NCBI GenBank assembly: GCA_963975935.1
Contig: CAXBIQ010000001.1
Location: forward strand, 496,001-560,000
Length of the DNA stretch: 64,000 bases
Reading direction: 5' to 3'
DNA from: Planktosalinus sp963975935
Lineage (GTDB): Bacteria > Bacteroidota > Bacteroidia > Flavobacteriales > Flavobacteriaceae
Shown here: one piece after another, positions 25,618-33,911 of the stretch
Layout of the letters: each line of letters begins with the position of its first letter
How positions within the stretch are numbered: the stretch's first letter is position 1
Notes under the pieces: generated by a model
Databases searched by the model: none
Told to the model about the DNA's origin: nothing
What the model saw: only the letters and a program-made list of their open reading frames with translations
Program-made: the position numbers and the translations under genes

Positions 25618-25803
25618 GTCCCGCGAGCGGGACGAAAAGGAATAGCAAGAGGGTAACACGCTGCGCGATGTTTCGGATTCCTTTTCGTTTTCAAATAGCT
25701 GATAATCAGCGAATTGAATATATTATAATTTCCTGACAGTTAACGATTTGCGACAAACGGGCTGTTAACGCCCATTTTTAGGGATGATTTTGCGACAAAT
25801 CGG
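25618..25803. other. Candidate oriT region upstream of mobilisation genes
   Basis: Gene-free stretch (25430-25809). It holds hairpin GTCCCGC-GA-GCGGGAC (25618-25633), a 12-bp perfect inverted repeat ACGAAAAGGAAT (25632-25643)/ATTCCTTTTCGT (25677-25688), hairpin GGGC-TGTTAAC-GCCC (25759-25773), and direct repeats of GATTT(T)GCGACAAA at 25745 and 25785 flanking that hairpin. Position immediately upstream of bfmA and the relaxase, plus this structure, fits an origin of transfer and/or operator for BfmA. No nick site can be assigned. Confidence 0.6.
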
Positions 25804-25809
25804 CGAAAT

Positions 25810-26190
25810 ATGGACTCATTTATTGGAATTAGATTTAAAAAGGAAACTGCAAAACGTTTCCAAACGTTCTCACGTACTTACTTCAAATCGCACACCGAGG
25901 CGATGGCTACAATGCTAGATTTTTTCTTCTATAATGAAATTTCGCCAAAAGAAAAATTAGGTCCAACGGGGCGAACCATCGAAGCTAAATTGCTCAAAAG
26001 AATCAATGCGGTTATTGCCATAATGCGAGATGTGGAAAAGACACAAACCAAACCTACGGTGGCTATGATTCAATCACTTTTTGAAACAGAAGAGCCAGAA
26101 AAAAAACCGCTGATTGTGGAAAAGAAATATGCGGAAGAAAAGAAAGAAGTGCGCTTTCGCGAAAAGCGAAACTTAAAGAACGAACTCTAA
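25810..26190 (+). CDS. BfmA/BtgA family mobilisation protein
   Basis: 126 aa. The N-terminus SFIGIRFKKETAKRFQTFSR, then SHTEAMATMLDFFFYNEIS, matches the ribbon-helix-helix-like relaxosome accessory BfmA/BtgA; GPTGRTIEAKLLKRINAVIAIMRD is the family's helical middle. The C-terminus is lysine/glutamate-rich. It would bind oriT and help the relaxase encoded 10 bp downstream. Confidence 0.88.
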   Translation: MDSFIGIRFKKETAKRFQTFSRTYFKSHTEAMATMLDFFFYNEISPKEKLGPTGRTIEAKLLKRINAVIAIMRDVEKTQTKPTVAMIQSLFETEEPEKKPLIVEKKYAEEKKEVRFREKRNLKNEL

Positions 26191-26200
26191 TTTTTGAACT

Positions 26201-27232
26201 ATGTATATCACAATCACACCACAGAAATTAGGAACAAATTACTCACAAAGTTCAGCCGATTTTGTAGGCTATTTAGAGAAAGAAAATGAAGGGATAAAGG
26301 AAGCAGATATGGAACATTTTTTCAATCAATATGGCGACGAGATTTCCGCAGAAGAAGTGGTAAAGGAAATTGATGGAAACACCGCAAAATTGAAAAAGAA
26401 AGAACCTAAATTTTATTCCATAACGGTCAGTCCTTCCAAGTATGAATTGAACAGATTACAGAACAGTCGTGAAGATTTAAAAACCTACACTCGTGAGCTA
26501 ATGAAAGATTATGTTGCCAGCTTCAATCGGGAAATCAATGGACGACCTATATCAATAGACGACATAAAATATTACGCTAAAATTGAACATCAAAGAACCT
26601 TCAAGGGTACGGACTTTCAGATAAAAGAAAACCAACCTTTCGCCACAAAAATACTTCAGCTCAAAACGGATATCCGAAATATTCAAGAAGGACGAGCTGA
26701 AGGGAATATTAAGAAAATGGAAAAGGAAATTGCCAAACTGGAACGCCAAGCGCCACATCAACAAAACGGAAAACGGATAGTTCAGGGAATGCCGAAAGCA
26801 GGAAACCAAAGTCACATTCATATTATCGTTAGCCGAAAGGATGCTTCAAATTCTATAAGCCTTTCCCCAGGAAGTAAGCACAAAGCATCCGAAGTAGAGA
26901 TGCACGGAAAAAAAGTGAAGCGTGGTTTTGATAGAGATACATTTTTCGCGAAAGCGGAAAAAACATTTGATAAGACATTTGGATATAAGCGCAATTACGC
27001 AGAGACCTACAAAGCTAAAAAGACCTTTGTAAAGAACCCAAACCTATATTTTTCAGCATTGATGAAATTGCCAGCCAATGAAAAAGCATTGGCTTTTAAA
27101 ATGATAAGTAAATCAGGATTGCCCATAGTGCCGAGTATTCCAGTAAGTCAGGCACAAATAGCGCTTCGAGTTTTTAAGCGATTGAGACGTGGCGCAGAAG
27201 TGGCCATCAAATCAAGTTCCATCGGAATCTAA
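26201..27232 (+). CDS. DUF5712 relaxase (MobB-like)
   Basis: 343 aa. It starts MYITITPQKLGTNYSQSSAD, with a candidate nicking tyrosine at Y14, and has the metal-binding HIH at 205-207 in GNQSHIHIIVSRKD, the pattern of Bacteroidota Mob relaxases. A basic, lysine-rich middle and C-terminus follow. It nicks oriT and pilots the strand. Directly followed (5 bp) by the coupling-protein gene. Confidence 0.88.
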   Translation: MYITITPQKLGTNYSQSSADFVGYLEKENEGIKEADMEHFFNQYGDEISAEEVVKEIDGNTAKLKKKEPKFYSITVSPSKYELNRLQNSREDLKTYTRELMKDYVASFNREINGRPISIDDIKYYAKIEHQRTFKGTDFQIKENQPFATKILQLKTDIRNIQEGRAEGNIKKMEKEIAKLERQAPHQQNGKRIVQGMPKAGNQSHIHIIVSRKDASNSISLSPGSKHKASEVEMHGKKVKRGFDRDTFFAKAEKTFDKTFGYKRNYAETYKAKKTFVKNPNLYFSALMKLPANEKALAFKMISKSGLPIVPSIPVSQAQIALRVFKRLRRGAEVAIKSSSIGI

Positions 27233-27237
27233 TAGAT

Positions 27238-28818
27238 ATGCAGATAGACAATCTTATAACGATACTTTCAATTATTGGTTTGGCCAGTACCGTTTTCTAT
27301 GGAATGTTTCGAGTATCAAAATATGCGTTTGTGTTGAATAGCATATCGCTTTCAGTTCTCGTGTTCTATTTGTCTGAAGGAAATGAATTGATATTTATAT
27401 TACTTTATTTGGTTTGTCCGCTAATGCTAATTAATATAGGACTGTATGTTTTTCTACATAAAACCGAAAGCCCGAAAAATGGCGACAGCAGATACCAAGT
27501 AAACTTTGCAACTACTAAAGGAAATTTCAGATTGGATAATATCAAACGTGGTGCATCCATCATTGGTTCTGCCGGAAGTGGTAAAACCGAAAGCGTGGTT
27601 TATGGATTTCTAAAGCATTTTGAAAAAGAAGGTTTCTGCGGAATTATTCACGATTATAAAGATTTTGAATTGACCGAAATGGCATATCCGCTTTTCAAGG
27701 ATAGCGACATCCCTTTTAAGGTCATTTCCTTCGATAAAATCATTCATAAGGTAAATCCTATTGCGCCACGGTATTTAGAGAATGAGGAAAGCGTAAACGA
27801 GGTGTCAAGGGTGTTGATTGAGAATCTATTAGAGCAAAGAGAAAGCGGAACAACTGGCACGACAAAATTCTTCAACGATGCTGCAGAAGGGTTGATTGGT
27901 GGTTTGATTTGGAAACTGAAAACGGACTATCCCAAGTTTTGTACGTTGCCACATTTAATTGCGGTTTATCAATTTCTCGATACTAAAAGTTTGATTCAGT
28001 TTCTGGAAACCAACACCACATCACGAGCAATGGCAGATGCCTTTATAAGTGGCAAGGATTCTGAAAGGCAGACCGCTGGTGTAAAAAGCACATTGGCAAA
28101 TGCGCTGAAAAGAATTAGTACACAACGGATTTTTATGGCTTTGTCCGCAGATGAAGTACCGCTAAATATAAATAGTGCTGAAAATCCAGCGGTAATTTCG
28201 ATAGTCAACAACCCAAAATTTGAAACGTCCTATTCGCCAGTAATAGCTACAATTATACACACCATTACAAAGCAAATGAGCGTTCGGAATTCTAAACCGT
28301 CGTTCTTGCTGATGGAAGAAGCACCGACCATTCGTTTGTTGAATATGCATCGTATTCCAGCTACATTGAGAAGCTATAATATCTCTACAATTTACGTGAT
28401 GCAGGATAAAATTCAAAACGATATGATGTATGGCGATAAAGCGAGCAAAGCTATTTTAAGCAATCTTTCCTACCAGTTTTTCGGAAAGGTAAATGACCCG
28501 GACACCGCAAAATATTACGAACGCTTTTTTGAAATCATTAAAGACCCAACCAAGAGTATCAGTCGGGGACATAACCTCGATTTTGACACAAGAGTTACTA
28601 CAGGCGAAAAAGAAATCCCAAAGATTCGGGCGGACGTATTTTTCAGATTGAAACAGGGCGAGTTTATCACGTATGCTGATGGTAGAGATAAGAAGGTGCA
28701 GTTTAAGTTAGCAGATATTCAAAGGGAACTTCCTAATGAAACTAATCCGTTTTCTAAAGCTGATTTAGAAGCTAATTTTGAACGGGTTTATGATGAGGCG
28801 CGGTCTATATTTAAGTAA
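27238..28818 (+). CDS. Type IV coupling protein (TraG/VirD4-like)
   Basis: 526 aa. Three N-terminal membrane helices (about 5-73), Walker A GSAGSGKT at 110-117, Walker B FLLMEEAP near 357-363, and a TraM-recognition-type C-terminus (TIYVMQDKIQNDMMYGDKAS, LSNLSYQFFGKVNDPDTAKYY). It links the relaxosome to the secretion channel encoded at 37.6-44.7 kb. The defence island begins about 110 bp after its stop. Confidence 0.93.
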   Translation: MQIDNLITILSIIGLASTVFYGMFRVSKYAFVLNSISLSVLVFYLSEGNELIFILLYLVCPLMLINIGLYVFLHKTESPKNGDSRYQVNFATTKGNFRLDNIKRGASIIGSAGSGKTESVVYGFLKHFEKEGFCGIIHDYKDFELTEMAYPLFKDSDIPFKVISFDKIIHKVNPIAPRYLENEESVNEVSRVLIENLLEQRESGTTGTTKFFNDAAEGLIGGLIWKLKTDYPKFCTLPHLIAVYQFLDTKSLIQFLETNTTSRAMADAFISGKDSERQTAGVKSTLANALKRISTQRIFMALSADEVPLNINSAENPAVISIVNNPKFETSYSPVIATIIHTITKQMSVRNSKPSFLLMEEAPTIRLLNMHRIPATLRSYNISTIYVMQDKIQNDMMYGDKASKAILSNLSYQFFGKVNDPDTAKYYERFFEIIKDPTKSISRGHNLDFDTRVTTGEKEIPKIRADVFFRLKQGEFITYADGRDKKVQFKLADIQRELPNETNPFSKADLEANFERVYDEARSIFK

Positions 28819-28865
28819 AACAATTCGCGCCTTGCCAATTATATATTATTCATATGATAATTTTA

Positions 28866-28911
28866 ATACTCATTTAGTGAGTATATTGAAAATGTTCTTT
28901 ACTTTAGTGAA
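28866..28911 (+). promoter_or_regulatory. Candidate controller operators upstream of XRE/R-M operon
   Basis: A perfect dyad ATACTCA-TTTAG-TGAGTAT (28866-28884) and a second, imperfect dyad TTTACTTTAGTGAA (28898-28911), sharing TTTAGTGA at 30-bp spacing. Two dyads ahead of a small XRE gene that overlaps a methyltransferase gene fit the C-protein boxes of restriction-modification systems. Confidence 0.65.
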
Positions 28912-28931
28912 CTGAATTAAAAAAATTCAAA

Positions 28932-29132
28932 ATGAACCGAATAAAAGAGGTTTTGGAACAGAAAGGAATAAAACAAATCTGGTTGGCAGAACAATTGGGA
29001 AAGAGTTACAATATGGTGCACTCTTATGCTCAAAACAAAAGACAACCGAGTTTAGAAGACCTGTACAAAATTGCAGAAATTTTAAATGTGCAAGTCAAAG
29101 AATTACTAATTGAAAGAACGACCAATAAATGA
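28932..29132 (+). CDS. XRE-type HTH controller protein
   Basis: 66 aa. A complete HTH_3 fold: IKEVLEQKGIKQIWLAEQLG, KSYNMVHSYAQNKRQPSLED, LYKIAEILNVQVKELLIE. Its last codon and stop overlap the start of the methyltransferase gene (ATGA at 29129), so it is almost certainly the transcriptional controller of the R-M operon. Confidence 0.9.
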   Translation: MNRIKEVLEQKGIKQIWLAEQLGKSYNMVHSYAQNKRQPSLEDLYKIAEILNVQVKELLIERTTNK

Positions 29133-31165
29133 AACTATACGAAGCATTAGAAAAACAACTCAAAACCGAAAACAATTTTGTTTCCGACAATGGAGAATTA
29201 AAAAAATGGGTTGTAATCAGTAAAGCACAGAATTTTGATGTTGGACTTTTAGAATTATTGCTTGATAATAAAGAATTGAAAGAAAAATTCTTTTTGGATA
29301 TAAAAGGAACTTTAGTTTTTGACCAAAACTTGTTTATCCAATTTTTAGAACAAAAAAATTATTCAAACGATAGTTACACGAAATACAGAATAAAAGTAGG
29401 TCTTACAATAGATGGTAAATTCCTAAAACAAAGAAACGAAGTTTCTTTAGTTTGGCCATTCAAGGATTGTATCTTGGAAGGTGGTCAAAGTAAAGAGGAA
29501 GATAAGCGAGAAGAAATCTTTTTTAATGAAATTCTAGCTCAAGATGAAATCACACAATTACTAGAACCAAAAATTTTAACTAACGCTAAAACCTTCAATG
29601 AAGAAGGCGAACATACTTTCAAAAGTTTTACGAGAAATGCTGAACTAAATAAAAAAAGAGAACTTCCAGAAAACACGATTACTGACAACCTCATAATTAA
29701 AGGCAATAATTTATTAGCTCTAAATACAATAGAGCAAGAATTTTCTGAAAGAATAAAGCTTATTTACATTGACCCACCTTACAATACTGGAAGTGATTCA
29801 TTTAAATATAATGACTCTTTTACTCATTCTAGTTGGCTTACGTTTATGTACAATCGATTTAAGTCCGCAAAAAAACTGTTACATAAATCGGGTGTGATTT
29901 TTGTTCAAATCAATGACCATAATAAAACCAACCTAAAAATAATGATGGATGAAATTTTTGGTGTTGAAAATTTCATAAACCTTATTTCTGTTAGAACAAA
30001 ATCACCATCTGGCTTTAAAACTGTGAATTTAGGACTATTTGAAACCGCAGAATATATATTAATGTATGGAGTTTCAAAAAATGATTTTAATTATAATTTA
30101 CAATATGTGGATTCTGGATATGATACAAATTATACAGGCTACATTACCAATATAAAAGAACAGCCAGAAAAATGGATTATAGATGATATTAGAAAAATCA
30201 TTTGTCGTGAAGAAGGAATTGACCCAGACACAACACATCATCCATATAGTAAAGTTCAAAAGAAAATAGGAGAAGGCGTATACATTCAAAAATTAAGTGA
30301 TTTCGCATTAAAAAATTCAAATTCCGTTTTTCGTCTTACTGCTATTGGAGACGATGCTGGAAAAGATACTCTTGATATAAAAAAGAAGTCCAAAAAAAAT
30401 AATGAAAAAGTATTTGAGGTTAAGAGAGAAAATAATGATTCTCGATTTTTATTAAACGGTCAAGAAATTGCTTTTTATTCGAAAAAAATTAAAAATATTG
30501 ATGGTGTAGAAACACCTACTACTCTACTAACAAATATATGGACTGATATTGCTTATGAAGGAATTGCGTCAGAAGGTGGAGTTACCTTAAAAAAAGGGAA
30601 AAAACCCGAAAAATTATTGAGAAGAATTATCGAAATGTCAACCAATGAAAATGATATAGTTTTAGATTATCATTTAGGAAGCGGAACGACAGCTGGAGTT
30701 GCTCATAAATTAGGAAGACAGTATGTTGGAATTGAACAACTCGATTATGGCAAAAATGACAGCACAATCAGACTACAAAATGTTATTAATGGAGACCAAT
30801 CAGGTATTTCAAAAGCTATTAATTGGAAAAGCGGAGGTTCATATACATATTTCGAGCTTAAAAAATATAATCAAAAATTCATAGAACAAATTGAAGAAGC
30901 AAAAGACAATAAAACCTTATTGCAGATTTGGGAACAAATGAAAGCTAAATCATTCCTCAATTACAATTTAGATATTCAGAAACAAGAAGAACATATTGAT
31001 GAACTTAAAGAATTAGATTTAAAACAACAAAAAGAACATTTAATAGAGTTATTGGATAAAAATCAATTGTATGTAAACTTATCTTCAATTGATGATAAAG
31101 ATTTTCAAGTTGATAAAAATGAGAGAACAGTAACCAAAGATTTTTACCAAATTAAAAAGGATTAA
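29129..31165 (+). CDS. mod: Type III restriction-modification methyltransferase (Mod)
   Basis: 678 aa. Motif IV DPPY at 215-218 (LIYIDPPYNTGSDSF) precedes motif I VLDYHLGSGT at 511-520, the beta-class N6-adenine order of type III Mod proteins. The target-recognition region lies between. No simple-sequence repeat that would make it phase-variable is seen. Its base composition is visibly more AT-rich than the conjugation genes. Res follows after 2 bp. Confidence 0.95.
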   Translation: MKLYEALEKQLKTENNFVSDNGELKKWVVISKAQNFDVGLLELLLDNKELKEKFFLDIKGTLVFDQNLFIQFLEQKNYSNDSYTKYRIKVGLTIDGKFLKQRNEVSLVWPFKDCILEGGQSKEEDKREEIFFNEILAQDEITQLLEPKILTNAKTFNEEGEHTFKSFTRNAELNKKRELPENTITDNLIIKGNNLLALNTIEQEFSERIKLIYIDPPYNTGSDSFKYNDSFTHSSWLTFMYNRFKSAKKLLHKSGVIFVQINDHNKTNLKIMMDEIFGVENFINLISVRTKSPSGFKTVNLGLFETAEYILMYGVSKNDFNYNLQYVDSGYDTNYTGYITNIKEQPEKWIIDDIRKIICREEGIDPDTTHHPYSKVQKKIGEGVYIQKLSDFALKNSNSVFRLTAIGDDAGKDTLDIKKKSKKNNEKVFEVKRENNDSRFLLNGQEIAFYSKKIKNIDGVETPTTLLTNIWTDIAYEGIASEGGVTLKKGKKPEKLLRRIIEMSTNENDIVLDYHLGSGTTAGVAHKLGRQYVGIEQLDYGKNDSTIRLQNVINGDQSGISKAINWKSGGSYTYFELKKYNQKFIEQIEEAKDNKTLLQIWEQMKAKSFLNYNLDIQKQEEHIDELKELDLKQQKEHLIELLDKNQLYVNLSSIDDKDFQVDKNERTVTKDFYQIKKD

Positions 31166-31167
31166 AT

Positions 31168-33735
31168 ATGGCATTTCTATATAACATATTCGATAATCCC
31201 TTTGCACGTAAGGCACTTGAACAAGTGAATGTTCCAAATTATATCACAGATAATTTAAAATATTCTATTAGACCATATCAAGAAGAATCCTTTAGAAGAT
31301 ACATCTATTCTGACATTGAGGATTTTGATGGTAAGCCTAACAAACCTTATCACCTTCTTTACAATATGGCAACAGGTAGTGGGAAAACATTAGTTATGGC
31401 TGGACTTATTCTATACCTATATGAAAAAGGTTATCGAAATTTCCTCTTCTTTGTAAATTCTAATAATATCATTAATAAAACAAAAGATAACTTCTTAAAT
31501 CCTCAATCGTCTAAATATTTATTTGCGAATAAAATAGTAGTTAATAGTAAAGAGGTTTTTGTAAAAGAGGTTCAAAATTTTGACGAAGCTGACAACCAAA
31601 ACATTAATATAAATTTTGTTTCAATTCAAAAGTTAACATCTGGTTTATTTACTAATGTCAAAGAAAACGGAATAAGCTTTGAAGATTTCGAAAACAGAAA
31701 AACAGTTCTTATTTCAGATGAAGCACATCATAATAATGCAGAAGTTTGGGGAGAAATAGTAGACAGAATTCATAAAACAAATTTTGAAAATATCCTTTTA
31801 GAATTTACAGCTACTTTAGATTATGATAGTCAAGCCATAGTTGAAAAATATCAAGACAAGGTCATTCATAAATACGACCTTGCACAGTTTAGAATTGATA
31901 AATACTCTAAAGAAATTAATTTAATAAGGTCTTTATATGATGAACGTGAACGAATAATCCAAGCATTGATATTGAACTTATATCGTCAAGAATTAGCAAA
32001 TTCAAAAGGAATTAACTTAAAACCAGTAATTCTATTTAAAGCGAAAAAGACAATTAAAGAATCGGAGCAAAACAAAGTCAATTTTCATAAATTGATTGAG
32101 GGTTTTTCGGTTTCAATGGTTAAGAACATTCAAGAAACTTCAACTGTTCAAATCATTCAAAAAGCATTTTCATTTTTTGAATCCCAGAATATAACATTAA
32201 ATGAAATTTCTAAAAGAATAAAATCAAACTTCAAAGAAGAAAATTGTTTAAGTGCTAATGAATCAAATTCTAAAGACAAAAAAAGCTTATTAGAAGGCAA
32301 AAAAAGTGATGAATTATTAAATACTTTAGAAAATGTAAACAATCCAATTAGAGCTGTTTTTGCAGTTCAAAAACTAAATGAAGGTTGGGATGTTTTAAAT
32401 CTATTTGATATAGTTCGATTATATGAAGGTCAGAATACTGGTGGTTCAAATACTAAAATTGGGAAAACAACACTTTCGGAAGCTCAATTGATTGGTAGAG
32501 GTGCTAGGTATTTTCCTTTTACACTAGAGGAAGGACAAGATAAATATAAACGAAAGTATGATGATGACACTACAAATGATTTAAAGGCATTAGAAGAATT
32601 GTATTATCATACTAAAGAAGATAATCGATACATTTCTGAATTGAAAAAAGCTTTAGTAGAATCTGGAATTTATGAAGACGATGACAAACTGGAAACTAAA
32701 CAACTAACTTTAAAGTTAGGATTTAAAGAAACAGATTTCTACAAAACAGGAAAAGTAATATTTAATAAGAAAGTACCAAAGAGCTATAACAATGTAAAAT
32801 CTTTCTCTGATTTAGGTGTTTCAAAACGAAATTTCGCTTTCACTCTATCATCTGGTATTGGAGTAATGTCAATTGCTTTCGAAAAAGAAGAAAAAGAGAG
32901 TAAAACTGAAAAAATAGAGCAAAAAGACATCGCAATTTCTGCAATTCCAAAACACATAACAAGATATGCTCTTGCTCAAAATCCGTTTTATTATTTTTCA
33001 AATATTATAAGGTATTTTCCTAAAACTGAATCTCTATCTAATTTAATTGAAAACCCAAATTATTTAGGTGGTTTAGAAATTACCTTTAACGGCTCAAAAA
33101 AAAGACTATCAAAGATTTCTAATCGTGATTACTTGTTAGCAGTTCAAGGTTTATTACAAACTATTGAATCTGAAATTAAATCAAATCTTACGGAATATGA
33201 AGGCTCTGAATATTTCAACAAATATGTACACGAAGTATTTAAAGACAAAGAAATAAAAGTTTATAAAGATAGTGAACGAGCAGATGGTCAAGAAGGCTTG
33301 GTTGCTAATGAACCTTGGTATGTTTACAATGCAAATTATGGAACTAGTGAAGAAAAAGAGTTTGTGAAAATGTTCGCTAGACGTTTCGAAAATTTAGAAA
33401 AATCCTTTGAAAATATTTACTTGATTCGTAATGAAAGAGAAATCAAAATCATTGATAAAATGGGCAGAGCTTTTGAGCCAGATTTCGTTCTATTTTGTAA
33501 ACAAAAAGCAGGGAATGAATTGACTTATCAAGTATTCATTGAGCCGAAAGGAAACCATTTGAAAGCTCACGATAAATGGAAAGAAGACTTCTTAAAAGAG
33601 ATTAGAGAAGATAAAACGACAATAGAAATTGACTCTGATAAATATTTGATAACAGGCGTTCCATTTTATAATAACGAAAATGAAAATGAATTTAAGGAAA
33701 CATTGGAAAATACATTAAATGAAGCCAATGCATAA
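31168..33735 (+). CDS. res: Type III restriction endonuclease subunit (Res)
   Basis: 855 aa. Superfamily-2 helicase motifs: Walker A MATGSGKT at 67-74, DEAH at 184-187 (LISDEAHHNN), and a motif-VI-like EAQLIGRGARYFPF. The C-terminal nuclease shows FEPDFVLF...VFIEPKG (D-x-ExK). All parts needed for an active type III complex with Mod appear intact. Usual Res proteins are 900-1000 aa, so this is slightly short. Confidence 0.95.
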   Translation: MAFLYNIFDNPFARKALEQVNVPNYITDNLKYSIRPYQEESFRRYIYSDIEDFDGKPNKPYHLLYNMATGSGKTLVMAGLILYLYEKGYRNFLFFVNSNNIINKTKDNFLNPQSSKYLFANKIVVNSKEVFVKEVQNFDEADNQNININFVSIQKLTSGLFTNVKENGISFEDFENRKTVLISDEAHHNNAEVWGEIVDRIHKTNFENILLEFTATLDYDSQAIVEKYQDKVIHKYDLAQFRIDKYSKEINLIRSLYDERERIIQALILNLYRQELANSKGINLKPVILFKAKKTIKESEQNKVNFHKLIEGFSVSMVKNIQETSTVQIIQKAFSFFESQNITLNEISKRIKSNFKEENCLSANESNSKDKKSLLEGKKSDELLNTLENVNNPIRAVFAVQKLNEGWDVLNLFDIVRLYEGQNTGGSNTKIGKTTLSEAQLIGRGARYFPFTLEEGQDKYKRKYDDDTTNDLKALEELYYHTKEDNRYISELKKALVESGIYEDDDKLETKQLTLKLGFKETDFYKTGKVIFNKKVPKSYNNVKSFSDLGVSKRNFAFTLSSGIGVMSIAFEKEEKESKTEKIEQKDIAISAIPKHITRYALAQNPFYYFSNIIRYFPKTESLSNLIENPNYLGGLEITFNGSKKRLSKISNRDYLLAVQGLLQTIESEIKSNLTEYEGSEYFNKYVHEVFKDKEIKVYKDSERADGQEGLVANEPWYVYNANYGTSEEKEFVKMFARRFENLEKSFENIYLIRNEREIKIIDKMGRAFEPDFVLFCKQKAGNELTYQVFIEPKGNHLKAHDKWKEDFLKEIREDKTTIEIDSDKYLITGVPFYNNENENEFKETLENTLNEANA

Positions 33736-33911
33736 TGTCCAGGTAAGTTTCAAATTGAAGAAGTCATCGCACTTTATCTAAATGTTTAACTTGTCTCATT
33801 AGTTATAATAATAATTAAAAAACTTGTTAGTGATTAGCTAAAAGGGTAATCCTTGTGTTTGCATATGAAGCTAATAAAATACTCTTGACGGTAATTTAAA
33901 AATAGTAAGAA

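Noticed and set aside
25494..25694. 66-codon minus-strand frame in the region before bfmA
   Set aside because: It coincides with the hairpins of the oriT candidate and has no protein-like features or neighbouring coding context.
29129..31165. Phase-variable mod gene
   Set aside because: No tetranucleotide/pentanucleotide tract or long homopolymer seen within the gene.
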